Source: Kribbella italica
GTDB lineage: Bacteria > Actinomycetota > Actinomycetes > Propionibacteriales > Kribbellaceae
Direction: 5' to 3'
NCBI RefSeq assembly: GCF_014205135.1
Contig: NZ_JACHMY010000001.1
Location: 4,216,001 to 4,280,000, forward strand
DNA length: 64,000 nucleotides
A program made the translations under genes and the position numbers. The notes beneath the pieces were generated by a model. It made no database searches and was not told where the DNA came from. It worked only from the letters and a program-made list of their open reading frames with translations. Positions 50,123-58,396 of this stretch are shown here, one piece after another (position 1 is the stretch's first letter; each line of letters opens with the position of its first letter).

Positions 50123-52243
50123 CTAGCGGGTGCAGATCACGATCACGGGCTCGCCGTACTTGGTCAGCTTGGTCCGGCCGATGCCCGGGATGCAGAGCAG
50201 CTCGCGCTCGTCGGTCGGCCGGGCCTCGGCGATCGCGGTCAGTGTGGCGTCGGTGAAGATCACGAACGCCGGGACGCTCTCCTCGGCCGCCCGCTCGGCG
50301 CGCCAGGCCAGCAGCGCGTCGTACAGCTGCTGGTCCATCGTCGACGGGCAGTCCTCGCAACGGCCGAGCTTGCGGGCGCCCGGGTCGAGCAGGCCGCGCC
50401 CACAGACCCGGCACTTCGGGATCGGCTTGTCCGTCCGCTCCCGGCCGGTCCGGCCCGCCGGCTGCCACTCCTGCGCGGCCGGGCGCGACGATCCGCGGAT
50501 GCCGATCGGGTCGAGGAACCGGGTCGGCCCGCGCGTCCCGCGGCCACCGGGCGAGCGCGACGTCGACCAGCTGACGAACAGCTGCTGCTTGGCCCGCGTC
50601 ACCCCGACGTAGAACAGCCGCCGTTCCTCTTCGACCTGGGACGGGGTCTGGGCGTAGCTGATCGGCAAGGTCCCCTCGTGGGCCCCGACGATGAACACGC
50701 ACTCCCACTCCAGACCCTTGGCCGTGTGCAGCGTCGCCAGCGTGACGCCCTCGGCCAGCGGCGCGTGCTGGATCGTGGCCCGCCGGTCGAGCTCGTTCAT
50801 CAGGTCGGCCAGCCCGGCCTCCGGGTGCGCCTTGGCGAAGTCGGCGGCCATCGTCACCAGCGCGCTCAGCGACTCCCAGCGGTCCCGGACCGCGCCCTTG
50901 CCGGCGGGCGGCTCCAGCGTCCAGCCGGCACCACCCAGGACGCCGCGGACGGTCTCCTGCAGGTCGTCGCCCGGGTCGCCGCCCTTGACCTGGCCGCGCA
51001 GCAGCATCGCCGCCTGCCGGATCTCGGGCCGCTCGAAGAACCGCTCGGCTCCCTTCAGTACGGCGGGGAGCTTGCGCTCGGCCAGCGCCTGCTCGAAGTT
51101 CTCCGACTGGGCGTTGGTCCGGAACAGGACAGCGATGTCGCGCAGCGCGACACCCTCCTCCTTCAGCCGCTGGACCGCGCGGGCGACGGCGTCCGCCTCG
51201 GCGACCTCGTCGGAGTACTCCCGGTACGTCGGCGCCGGCCCCGGCTCGAGCTGCGAGCGCAGCGTGACCCGGCCGGGCAGCCCGGCCGGACCGGCGGCGT
51301 CGAGAACCTTGTTCGCCACGTCGACGATCTGGGGGGTGGACCGGTAGTCGCGGACCAGCTTGATCACGTTCGCGGCCGGGTGCTTGGAGGCGAAGCGGAC
51401 CAGGTTCTCCGGGTCGGCGCCGGCCCAGGAGTAGATGGTCTGCGCCGGGTCGCCGACCACGCAGACGTCGTCGCGGCCGCCGAGCCACAGGGTCAGCAGG
51501 CTCTGCTGGATCGGGCTGACGTCCTGGTACTCGTCGACGACGAAGGTCCGGTACTGCCGGCGGATCTCCGCCGCGACCCGCTCGTCCTCGGCCAGCAGGG
51601 CGACCGCGCAGAGCAGCACGTCCTCCAGGTCGATCCGGCCGCGCTCCAGCTTCACGTCCTCGTACGCCGCGAAGACGCGCGCGATCGTCGCCGGGTCGAA
51701 CGCGGCCAGCGCGCGCCCGGACGTCGGCGCGATCCGGGCGTAGTCGTCGGGGCGGACGTTGCTGACCTTGGCCCACTCGACCTCACCGGCCAGGTCGCGC
51801 AGCGCCGGGGTGTCGACGCGGACCCGGCAGCGCCCGGCCGCCTCGGTGAGCAGCGGGAACTTGCGGTCGGCGATCGGCGGGAGCTCCGAGCCGTACACCT
51901 TCGGCCAGAAGAAGCGGGCCTGGCGCAGCGCGGCCGAGTGGAACGTCCGCGCCTGGACGCCGTCCGCGCCGAGCTGGGCGAGCCGGCCGCGCATCTCGCC
52001 GGCGGCGCGCTGGGTAAAGGTCACCGCGAGCACCCGGACCGGGTCGTAGGTGCCGGTCTTCACGCCGTACGCGATCCGGTGGGTGATCGCGCGGGTCTTG
52101 CCCGTGCCTGCTCCGGCCATCACGACGACCGGTCCGTGCAGGGCGGTGGCGACGGCACGCTGCTCGGGATCGAGGGCCTCGAGCAGCTCGTCGGCCGAGC
52201 GGCTCGCAACGGCTCGTGTGATGTCGCTCACGGGGTGAGACAT
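50123..52243 (-). CDS. uvrD2: ATP-dependent DNA helicase UvrD2
   Basis: The 706-aa SF1A helicase has Walker A GAGTGKTRAI (~43-52), the Walker B region VDEYQDVSPIQ (~235), and the motif V/VI blocks TLHTAKGLEWECVF and FYVGVTRAK. The C-terminus has a four-Cys segment (CRVCGRG ... CEDC, ~610-635) and an HRDC-like domain (DQQLYDALLAWRAERA onward), the actinobacterial UvrD2 architecture. It unwinds DNA in repair. A short hairpin (AGGGCGTA with TACGCCCT, 50101-50124) overlaps the stop. Confidence 0.93.
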   Translation of the reverse strand: MSHPVSDITRAVASRSADELLEALDPEQRAVATALHGPVVVMAGAGTGKTRAITHRIAYGVKTGTYDPVRVLAVTFTQRAAGEMRGRLAQLGADGVQARTFHSAALRQARFFWPKVYGSELPPIADRKFPLLTEAAGRCRVRVDTPALRDLAGEVEWAKVSNVRPDDYARIAPTSGRALAAFDPATIARVFAAYEDVKLERGRIDLEDVLLCAVALLAEDERVAAEIRRQYRTFVVDEYQDVSPIQQSLLTLWLGGRDDVCVVGDPAQTIYSWAGADPENLVRFASKHPAANVIKLVRDYRSTPQIVDVANKVLDAAGPAGLPGRVTLRSQLEPGPAPTYREYSDEVAEADAVARAVQRLKEEGVALRDIAVLFRTNAQSENFEQALAERKLPAVLKGAERFFERPEIRQAAMLLRGQVKGGDPGDDLQETVRGVLGGAGWTLEPPAGKGAVRDRWESLSALVTMAADFAKAHPEAGLADLMNELDRRATIQHAPLAEGVTLATLHTAKGLEWECVFIVGAHEGTLPISYAQTPSQVEEERRLFYVGVTRAKQQLFVSWSTSRSPGGRGTRGPTRFLDPIGIRGSSRPAAQEWQPAGRTGRERTDKPIPKCRVCGRGLLDPGARKLGRCEDCPSTMDQQLYDALLAWRAERAAEESVPAFVIFTDATLTAIAEARPTDERELLCIPGIGRTKLTKYGEPVIVICTR

Positions 52244-52345
52244 GCGGGAACAGGACCCCTGACGCTGTGGTTCTCCGGTAGGACGGGGTCAACCCTAGAC
52301 GGGCCGACGGACAAGTCGCCCACGACAGCGAAGGAGCGAGCTGCG

Positions 52346-52585
52346 ATGGCGGCTTTCACGATGTACTCGACGCCTTGGTGCGGTTACTGCCACCGCCTGA
52401 AGGGCCAGCTGAAGCGGGCCGGCATCGAGTTCACCGAGGTCGACATCGAGCAGACGCCCGGCGCCGCCGAGCTGGTCGAGAAGATCAACAACGGCAACCA
52501 GACCGTCCCGACCGTGGTGTTCCCGGACGGGACGTCGATGACCAACCCGAGCCTCGCGCAGGTCGCGGAGAAGCTCGTCGCCTGA
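52346..52585 (+). CDS. mrx1: Mycoredoxin (Mrx1-like glutaredoxin)
   Basis: The 79-aa thioredoxin-fold protein has the active site TPWCGYCHRLK (Cys12, Cys15), the cis-Pro segment QTVPTVVFPDG and the tail NPSLAQVAEKL. In Actinobacteria this protein reduces mycothiol mixed disulfides. ATG 52346 follows AAGGAG. It is divergent from uvrD2 and ends 1 nt from the convergent nudC, an arrangement common in the phylum. Confidence 0.93.
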   Translation: MAAFTMYSTPWCGYCHRLKGQLKRAGIEFTEVDIEQTPGAAELVEKINNGNQTVPTVVFPDGTSMTNPSLAQVAEKLVA

Positions 52586-52586
52586 G

Positions 52587-53510
52587 TTACCAGCTGCCCG
52601 GGAGCTCTTCGCCGTACCAGCCTTCGATCAGGCGGCGCGAGATGGAGATGTTGCCGGGCAGTGCCAGGGTCTCGTCGGCGATCTGCGCGGCGAGGTCAGC
52701 GCGGCTGAACCAGCGCGCGTCGACGATCTCGTCGTCGTCGACCTCGATCGCGAAGCCGGTCGCCTTGGCGTAGTACCCGAGCATCAGGCTCTGCGGCATC
52801 GGCCAGGGCTGCGAACCGGCGTACTCGACGTCGTCGCCGATCACGACGCCGGTCTCCTCCAGCACCTCACGCCGTACGGCGGCCTCCAGCGACTCGCCCG
52901 GCTCGACGAACCCGGCCAAGGTCGAGTAGCGGCCCTCGGGCCAGTTGTCATTGCGGCCGAGCAGGGCGCGGTCCTGGTCGTCGGTGACGAGCACGATGAT
53001 GGCGGGGTCGCTGCGCGGGAAGTGGTGCATGCCGCAGTCGGGGCACTCGAGGACGTGACCGGCGTTGGTGACGGCCGTGTGCCCGCCGCAGTTCGAGCAG
53101 TGGGTGGTGATCGCGTGCCAGTTGGCCAGGCCGACCAGGTTGACCGCGATCCCGGCCTCGCGGTCGTTCAGGACGGCGCCGAGCTCGCGCAGGCCGGCGT
53201 ACGACTCCTCGGGGTCGCCGGGGACGATGACGCCGAAGACGGCGTGGCCTTCCGCCGTACGGCCGGCTCCGGCTTCGCGGTCGATGCCGAGGAAGATCCG
53301 CTGCCCCTCCGGCGCACCCGCGGGCGGCACGAAGCGCAGCGCCGTCCGGGACTCGTCGACGGCCAGCTTCTCGCCCGTCAGCAGCGCCACCTGCGTGTCC
53401 GGCGCGGCCCAGGCCTTGGCCAGCCACTCGTCGTCGCGTCTGCGGTCGGCAGCCCGGTCGAGCACGGAACGGGACAGCGCTAGAGAACCTGGAACGATCG
53501 AGTAGGCCAC
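52587..53510 (-). CDS. nudC: NAD+/NADH diphosphatase
   Basis: The 307-aa NudC has a zinc ribbon (CSNCGG ~113 and CPDCG ~131), the Nudix box GFVEPGESLEAAVRREVLEE (~195-214), and the diagnostic SQPWPMPQS motif (~230). It hydrolyses NAD(H) to NMN(H) plus AMP and can remove NAD caps from RNA. Length is typical. It is divergent from deoD and convergent with the mycoredoxin gene. Confidence 0.94.
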   Translation of the reverse strand: MAYSIVPGSLALSRSVLDRAADRRRDDEWLAKAWAAPDTQVALLTGEKLAVDESRTALRFVPPAGAPEGQRIFLGIDREAGAGRTAEGHAVFGVIVPGDPEESYAGLRELGAVLNDREAGIAVNLVGLANWHAITTHCSNCGGHTAVTNAGHVLECPDCGMHHFPRSDPAIIVLVTDDQDRALLGRNDNWPEGRYSTLAGFVEPGESLEAAVRREVLEETGVVIGDDVEYAGSQPWPMPQSLMLGYYAKATGFAIEVDDDEIVDARWFSRADLAAQIADETLALPGNISISRRLIEGWYGEELPGSW

Positions 53511-53553
53511 AGGTTCAAACTATCCCGGCCGCCAACCGTGAGAGCATCCCGGC

Positions 53554-54267
53554 ATGAGTATTCACATCGCCGCCGAGAAGGGACAGATCGCTCCGCGGGT
53601 TCTGTTCCCCGGTGACCCGCTGCGGGCGCAGTGGATCGCCGAGACCTATCTGTCGGACGTGATCAAGTACAACGAGGTCCGGAACATGTTCGGCTTCACC
53701 GGCACCTACAAGGGCGAGCGCGTCTCCGTCCAGGGGTCCGGGATGGGTCAGGCCTCGGCCTCGATCTACGCCAACGAGCTGTTCGCCGAGTACGACGTCC
53801 AGACCCTGATCCGGGTCGGCACCTGCGGGGCGCTGACCGAGAAGGTGAAGATCCGCGACGTGATCGTCGCGATGTCGGCCAGCACGGACTCGCAGATGAA
53901 CCGGCTGCGCTTCCACGGCATCGACTACGCGCCGACCGCCGACTACCAGCTGCTGCGCGCCGCGGCCGACGCCGCCGAGGCGGCCGGGCTGAACGTGCAC
54001 GTCGGCCAGGTGTTCTCCGGCGACCTGTTCTACAACGACCGGCCGGACCTGGTCTCGCGGACCGCGGAGTACGGCGTACTGGGGATCGAGATGGAGGCCT
54101 CGGCGCTCTACACGCTCGCCGCGAAGTTCGGCCGCCGCGCGCTCGGCATCATGACCGTGTCCGACCACCTGATCACCAAGGAGGAGACGTCGGCCGAGGA
54201 GCGGCAGACCACCTTCTCCGAGATGATCACCATCGCGCTCGACGCCGCCGTCGAGGTGCCGGTCTGA
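53554..54267 (+). CDS. deoD: Purine-nucleoside phosphorylase DeoD
   Basis: The 237-aa hexameric-type purine-nucleoside phosphorylase has N-terminal HIAAEKGQIAPRVLFPGDPLRA, with the conserved phosphate-site GDPLRA, then GSGMGQ and VGTCGAL (~90) and the base-binding GIEMEASALYTL (~178). It cleaves purine (deoxy)nucleosides with phosphate. The start follows GAGCATCCCGGC; a putative lipoprotein gene overlaps its stop. Confidence 0.96.
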   Translation: MSIHIAAEKGQIAPRVLFPGDPLRAQWIAETYLSDVIKYNEVRNMFGFTGTYKGERVSVQGSGMGQASASIYANELFAEYDVQTLIRVGTCGALTEKVKIRDVIVAMSASTDSQMNRLRFHGIDYAPTADYQLLRAAADAAEAAGLNVHVGQVFSGDLFYNDRPDLVSRTAEYGVLGIEMEASALYTLAAKFGRRALGIMTVSDHLITKEETSAEERQTTFSEMITIALDAAVEVPV

Positions 54268-54800
54268 ACCGGTACGCCGTCACCTTGGTGAGCACTGCCC
54301 TGCTCATCGGTACCACGGCCTGCTCCAGTGACGACAAGAAGACGTCCGGTGAGGCTCCGGTCGCTGCGACCACCAACGCAGCAGCTAGTACTACCCCGTC
54401 CGACCTTCCCGCTGCCCAGGTCGTCGCCGGCCTGACCGGTGCGGGCTACAAGTGCGGCCGGGACGGCGACTACGCGATCTGTACGACCGGCCCGGTGGCC
54501 GTGTGGGTGCTGACCGGCAACCACAAGCGGCCGCCGGTGGTGTCGCTGCACTCGCTCGGCACCGCCGCGACGGCTACCGCCGCGATCGGCAAGGTGCTGC
54601 CGCAGGCGCTGGAGATCGCGCACGTCGTACCGGCTCAGAAGATCACCGAGTGGTTCGGTCAGCAGGCGGGCAAGACCACCGCCCAGCTGACCGAGGGTGA
54701 CTGGCAGGTCGAGCTGTCCGTGGAGGTGGACACCGACGAACCGGGTGCGCACCTCTCGCTGATGGACCGGCTCTGCAAGGCCGACTGCGCGGCCGAGTAG
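54264..54800 (+). CDS. Putative lipoprotein, possible CTG start
   Basis: About 178 aa. Read from CTG 54264 it begins MNRYAVTLVSTALLIG then TTACSSDDKK: Arg near the start, a hydrophobic core and a Cys at a lipobox-like TTAC, i.e. a convincing lipoprotein signal. GAGG sits 7 nt before this CTG, which overlaps the deoD stop (CTGA). GTG 54288 would shorten the signal and lose the Arg. The mature part is Thr/Ala-linked, then a small domain with two further Cys near the end. Family unknown. Confidence 0.65.
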   Translation: MNRYAVTLVSTALLIGTTACSSDDKKTSGEAPVAATTNAAASTTPSDLPAAQVVAGLTGAGYKCGRDGDYAICTTGPVAVWVLTGNHKRPPVVSLHSLGTAATATAAIGKVLPQALEIAHVVPAQKITEWFGQQAGKTTAQLTEGDWQVELSVEVDTDEPGAHLSLMDRLCKADCAAE

Positions 54801-54806
54801 CTCTGT

Positions 54807-54833
54807 GGGGTGCCACCTGGCTGGTGGCACCCC
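54807..54833 (+). terminator. Hairpin between lipoprotein and GPP34 genes
   Basis: A perfect 11-bp stem GGGGTGCCACC/GGTGGCACCCC with a TGGCT loop lies 6 nt after the lipoprotein stop, in the convergent gap before the GPP34 gene. Confidence 0.72.
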
Positions 54834-54840
54834 GTCGGTT

Positions 54841-55524
54841 TCAGGAGCTGCCGGACGCGGCGGCGCTGGACGACGCCACGACGATGCTGGCAGTGATGGC
54901 CGCCTGCATGTCCTGCACAGCACGCCGTACGGCGGCCGCGGCCCAGTCCGACTCGGCGATCTCCTTCGCCCGGCGCTTCAGGGCCTTCCGGTCGACCGCG
55001 TCGGTCACCACCTTCGGTACGACGTCCAGCGCGCTCAGCAGCGCGATCAGCGCACCGGTCCGCTCGTCCGGCTGGGTGCCGAGCTTCAGCACGTTCTCCA
55101 GCGACGCCCGGATCTCTCCCTCGTGCTGCGCGTCCTTGGCCGGCCAGCGGGTGACCGGGAACAGGCCCAGCACCTTGTTCTCCTCCGCCTGGAGGATGCC
55201 GCGCTCGGCGAGCCGCTGCAGGACCGGGTCGCGCAGCTTCTTGGACAGCTTGCCCATCACGTCCTTGGGCTTCTTGCCGGCCTTCTCGACCACCACGGCC
55301 AGCCGCTCGTCCAGCAGCGGGTCACCGGTCGGCGACGGGTCCAGCACCTTCAGCCGGCCCGGCTTGCCGTCGTCGGCCTCGGTGGTGATGTCCACCTTGC
55401 CCAGCAGCGTCAGCTCGACCACGACGGCTCCGGCCAGGGCGTAGTCCAGCCCGGGCGAGCCGGTGAGCGGCTTACCGGTCTCGTCGTCGTACAGGAGCAA
55501 CAGCAGGTCCTCTGCGATCAACAT
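54841..55524 (-). CDS. GPP34 (GOLPH3/VPS74) family phosphoinositide-binding-like protein
   Basis: The 227-aa protein starts MLIAEDLLLLLYDDETGKPL, the signature N-terminus of the bacterial GPP34 family, followed by YALAGAVVVELTLLGKV and a predominantly helical body. The C-terminus is Ala/Ser-rich. ATG 55524 is preferred over 55554 because the family begins here. Bacterial members are common in Actinobacteria; their role is not established. Confidence 0.88.
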   Translation of the reverse strand: MLIAEDLLLLLYDDETGKPLTGSPGLDYALAGAVVVELTLLGKVDITTEADDGKPGRLKVLDPSPTGDPLLDERLAVVVEKAGKKPKDVMGKLSKKLRDPVLQRLAERGILQAEENKVLGLFPVTRWPAKDAQHEGEIRASLENVLKLGTQPDERTGALIALLSALDVVPKVVTDAVDRKALKRRAKEIAESDWAAAAVRRAVQDMQAAITASIVVASSSAAASGSS

Positions 55525-55654
55525 GTCTCTCAACGTAGAACCTGCCGGCCTCACGCGACATCAGCCGCGCGGCGTACTTGGTGGATCCGCCTTCGGTAGT
55601 GGGGCCTGTGGATAACTTCTCCGCCACTTCGTCGCTTTCGGGCAACCTGTTGAC

Positions 55655-56157
55655 GTGAGACACCAGCCATCCACCGCCTCCCACGACGGTCACTACGAGG
55701 TGATCGGAGGCCGCCTGCAGATCACCGCCCCCAACCACCCGCCCACCAGGCGGCGATCGTCGCCCTGATGATCAAACTCAAGTCCACCTGCCCATCCCAC
55801 CTCCGCGTCGCCGTCGACTCCCTCGACTTCCGCCCGACGCCCCACCACACCTTCCACCCCGACCTCCTCATCTGCCCTGCCACCGACGCCGGCCCGGTCT
55901 CCACCCCACGCCTCTCGCTGGCCGTCGAGGTCCTCTCCCCCACCACCCGAGTCACCGACGTGGTCCACAAACGATCCCTGTACGAACGCTTCGGCGTCCC
56001 GTCGTACTGGCTCCTCGACCCCGACCGCCAGGAACTCACCGTCCTCGAACTGGTCGCCGGCCGCTACACCTGCCAGGCGGTGGTCCAGTACGACGAGTCC
56101 CACCACGCGGCATTGCCGTTCCCGGTGGACCTAAGCCCCGCCGAACTCCTCAGGTGA
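55655..56157 (+). pseudogene. Frameshifted Uma2-family nuclease gene (array copy 1)
   Basis: The 5' part from GTG 55655 reads HYEVIGGRLQITAPNHP, then the frame shifts near 55738. The correct continuation, HQAAIVALMIKLKSTCP, runs in the other frame to 56157. The joined product (~167 aa) has the Uma2 blocks FHPDLLIC, AVEVLSPTT, VHKRSLYERFGVPSYWLLDP and ELTVLE. A start at ATG 55768 would lack the N-terminal strands. It is the first of four Uma2-like units in tandem. Confidence 0.72.
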
Positions 56158-56176
56158 GCGAATGCTGGGCCTGATC

Positions 56177-56277
56177 GGGGCAGATCGCGGGGCATCACAG
56201 GGCAGTCCGCCGGATCACGGCTCGGCGGCCCGCCGAACCGTCCATGCTGGCCGCATGTCCACGAAGGAGGCACCATG
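56177..56277. repeat. ~100-bp repeat upstream of Uma2 copy 2 (partner at 56851-56951)
   Basis: From GGGGCAGATCG to the ATG the two stretches are both 98 bp long and differ at about ten positions. The ribosome-binding region CCACGAAGGAG and the first codons are shared. The similarity continues into the coding sequence, showing a tandem gene duplication including its promoter region. Confidence 0.85.
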
Positions 56278-56838
56278 GAAACCGTGCAGACACTGGAACC
56301 CGGCGAGTTCACCCTGGCCGACCTCGACGCCCTCCCCGACGACGGGATGCGCTACGAACTGGTCGACGGCCAACTGCTCGTGACCCCTGCACCACGCCCG
56401 AACCATCAGCGTGCGGTCCTCCAGCTCGCGTTCCAGCTCAAAGCCGCGTGCCCGGACCGGCTGGAGGTCTTCGTTGCCCCCTTCACCTATCGACCGACTC
56501 CTTTGCGATCGCTGCAGCCCGACGTCCTGGTGTGCCGCTCGGAGGACGTCGGCGAGCGAGGCATCGAGTTCCGTCCCCTGCTCCTCGCGGTCGAGATCTT
56601 GTCGCCCAGCACCCGAATGACCGACCTGATCCTGAAACGCGCCCTGTACGAAGATGCAGGCGTCGAATCGTACTGGCTGTTCGACCCCGCAGCCGAGGAA
56701 CTGACCGTCCTGGAGATGACCAACGGCGGGTACGTCGAGCGCGCTGTTGTAGCAGGTGACGAGGTGTTCGCGGCCGAACTGCCGTTCGCCGTGTCGATCG
56801 CCCCCAGCGATCTGGTCAAGCCGGTCAACGGGACCTGA
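56275..56838 (+). CDS. Uma2-family PD-(D/E)XK-like protein (array copy 2)
   Basis: The 187-aa protein reads YELVDGQLLVTPAPRPNHQR near the N-terminus, the conserved Asp in SLQPDVLVC (~82), the Glu strand LLAVEILSPSTR and the Lys helix DLILKRALYEDAGVESYWLFDP, i.e. a complete PD-(D/E)XK-type set. Uma2 proteins are widespread and annotated as putative endonucleases; the biological role is unknown. ATG follows AAGGAGG. Confidence 0.88.
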   Translation: METVQTLEPGEFTLADLDALPDDGMRYELVDGQLLVTPAPRPNHQRAVLQLAFQLKAACPDRLEVFVAPFTYRPTPLRSLQPDVLVCRSEDVGERGIEFRPLLLAVEILSPSTRMTDLILKRALYEDAGVESYWLFDPAAEELTVLEMTNGGYVERAVVAGDEVFAAELPFAVSIAPSDLVKPVNGT

Positions 56839-56850
56839 CCGGGGCAGCGC

Positions 56851-56951
56851 GGGGCAGATCGTGGGGCACCCAAGGGCAGTCCGCCGGATCACGGCGCGGC
56901 GGCCCGGCGATCCGGCCATGCTGGTCGCATGTCCACGAAGGAGCCACCATG
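56851..56951. repeat. ~100-bp repeat upstream of Uma2 copy 3
   Basis: This is the second copy of the repeat described at 56177-56277, positioned identically relative to the Uma2 start codon. Confidence 0.85.
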
Positions 56952-57512
56952 GGAAGCGCGCAGACGCTTGAGCCGGGCGGGTTCACGCTGGCGGACCTCG
57001 ACGCCCTCCCCGACGACGGGATGCGCTACGAACTGGTCGACGGCCAACTGCTCGTGACGCCTGCACAACTCGCGATCCACCAGCGGGTCGCCGGTCAGCT
57101 CTTCCTCCGGCTGCAGCCGGCTTGCCCGGAGGGGCTCGAGGTCTTCTTCGCACCGTTCGACTTCCGGCCCAGCCGGCACCGTTCGCTGCAACCCGCCCTG
57201 CTCGTCTGCCGCTCCGGTGACGTCGGACCCCGCGGAGTCGAGTTCTGTCCGTTGCTGCTGGCAGTCGAGATCCTCTCCCCCAGCACCCGGATGACCGACC
57301 TGCTGCTCAAGCGCGCCCTGTACGAGGAGTCCGGAGTCTCCTCGTACTGGATCGTCGATCCGGAGGCCGAGACCCTGACGGTGCTCGAGCTGGTCGACGG
57401 CAACTACGTCGAGCGGGTTGTCGCCAAGGGCAACGAAACGTTCGAGGCGGAGCTTCCGTTCGCCGTGCGTATCGTCCCGGGCGAGTTGGTGCGGCCGGTC
57501 AACGGCGGCTGA
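56949..57512 (+). CDS. Uma2-family protein lacking the conserved Asp (array copy 3)
   Basis: The 187-aa protein is very close to copy 2 through the first ~40 residues and similar throughout (VEILSPSTR, DLLLKRALYEESGVSSYWIVDP). The conserved active-site Asp is Ala: SLQPALLVC instead of SLQPDVLVC (Ala83; codon GCC, where GAC would be Asp). The Glu and Lys positions remain. The frame is open and full length, so it is probably expressed but impaired as a nuclease. Confidence 0.87.
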   Translation: MGSAQTLEPGGFTLADLDALPDDGMRYELVDGQLLVTPAQLAIHQRVAGQLFLRLQPACPEGLEVFFAPFDFRPSRHRSLQPALLVCRSGDVGPRGVEFCPLLLAVEILSPSTRMTDLLLKRALYEESGVSSYWIVDPEAETLTVLELVDGNYVERVVAKGNETFEAELPFAVRIVPGELVRPVNGG

Positions 57513-57824
57513 TCGCCCGGCCCGGAAGCCGCACGCACGCGACGCTCGACGGCTCGACCCAGCAGCCGGGTGCGACGGGCCTGCCTCCAGCGCCGCGGTG
57601 GTCGCGTGCGCGAGATCGCGGCTCTGGTTCACCGAGCGGACCGCTAGGCCGGCATGCGGGGTGGACCCGGCGCGCACGTCGAGGACCACGCGGCAGCGGA
57701 CACACCTTTCAAGTACCGACCACCAATCGGGGGCCGGTACTCGGCGTTCGCGCTGAGCGGGGCATCTCGGGGCAGATGGGGATCTGGCCTGCTGGGGAAG
57801 GGGCCGGCGGGTGAGCGTTGGTGC
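57513..57824. other. Intergenic region between Uma2 copies 3 and 4
   Basis: About 310 bp. An open frame continuous with copy 4 reaches back to 57654 but encodes a Gly/Arg-rich stretch with no Uma2 similarity, and a better start lies at 57825. The short motif GGGGCATCTCGGGGCAGATGGGG near 57758 recalls the repeat upstream of copies 2 and 3 in degenerate form. No separate gene is seen. Confidence 0.45.
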
Positions 57825-58391
57825 ATGAGCGACGGTTGCGTGGGTGGGTTCGTTCCTGCGGGTGATGGGTTCTCGGTAGCTGAACTGGGGAAGCTGCCGG
57901 GGCGTTTGGTGTGCGAGTTGGTGGATGGGGTTCTGGTGGCGGCGCCGCATGGTGGGGCGGCGCAGCAGGCGGTCGTGCTGGAACTGGGATTTCTCCTGCG
58001 CCGGAACAGCCCGGCGCAGTTTCAGGTGATGGTCGGTCCGGTGGAGTACCAGCTGGGCGAGCGGACCTTGTTGCAGCCGGATGCTCTGGTGTGCCACGGC
58101 GGGAGCCTGCCGCGCGGGCCGGTCAGAGGGGCGGTGCAGTTGGTGGTCGAGGTTGTGTCGGAGGTGACGCGGACGATCGACCAGGTGTTGAAGAGGACGC
58201 TGTACGAACGCGCGGGCGTACCGGCGTACTGGTTGTTCGATCCGGTGGCTCAGGAGCTGACCGTCCTGGAACTTGCTGGAGGCAAGTACGTGGAAGCGGC
58301 AGTGGTGAAGGGCGAAGACCCCTACAAAACCACTATCCCGTTCCCCGTCCGTGTCACTCCGTCGAAGCTGCTCCCAGAGCCCGGTGGGTGA
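57825..58391 (+). CDS. Uma2-family PD-(D/E)XK-like protein (array copy 4, divergent)
   Basis: The 188-aa protein is more divergent than copies 2 and 3 but retains FSVAELGKLPG, CELVDGVLVAAP, LLQPDALVCHGG (Asp present), LVVEVVSEVTR and QVLKRTLYERAGVPAYWLFDP. It starts at ATG 57825. It ends 5 nt from the convergent adnB stop. It completes the four-unit array. Confidence 0.84.
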   Translation: MSDGCVGGFVPAGDGFSVAELGKLPGRLVCELVDGVLVAAPHGGAAQQAVVLELGFLLRRNSPAQFQVMVGPVEYQLGERTLLQPDALVCHGGSLPRGPVRGAVQLVVEVVSEVTRTIDQVLKRTLYERAGVPAYWLFDPVAQELTVLELAGGKYVEAAVVKGEDPYKTTIPFPVRVTPSKLLPEPGG

Positions 58392-58396
58392 GGTGC

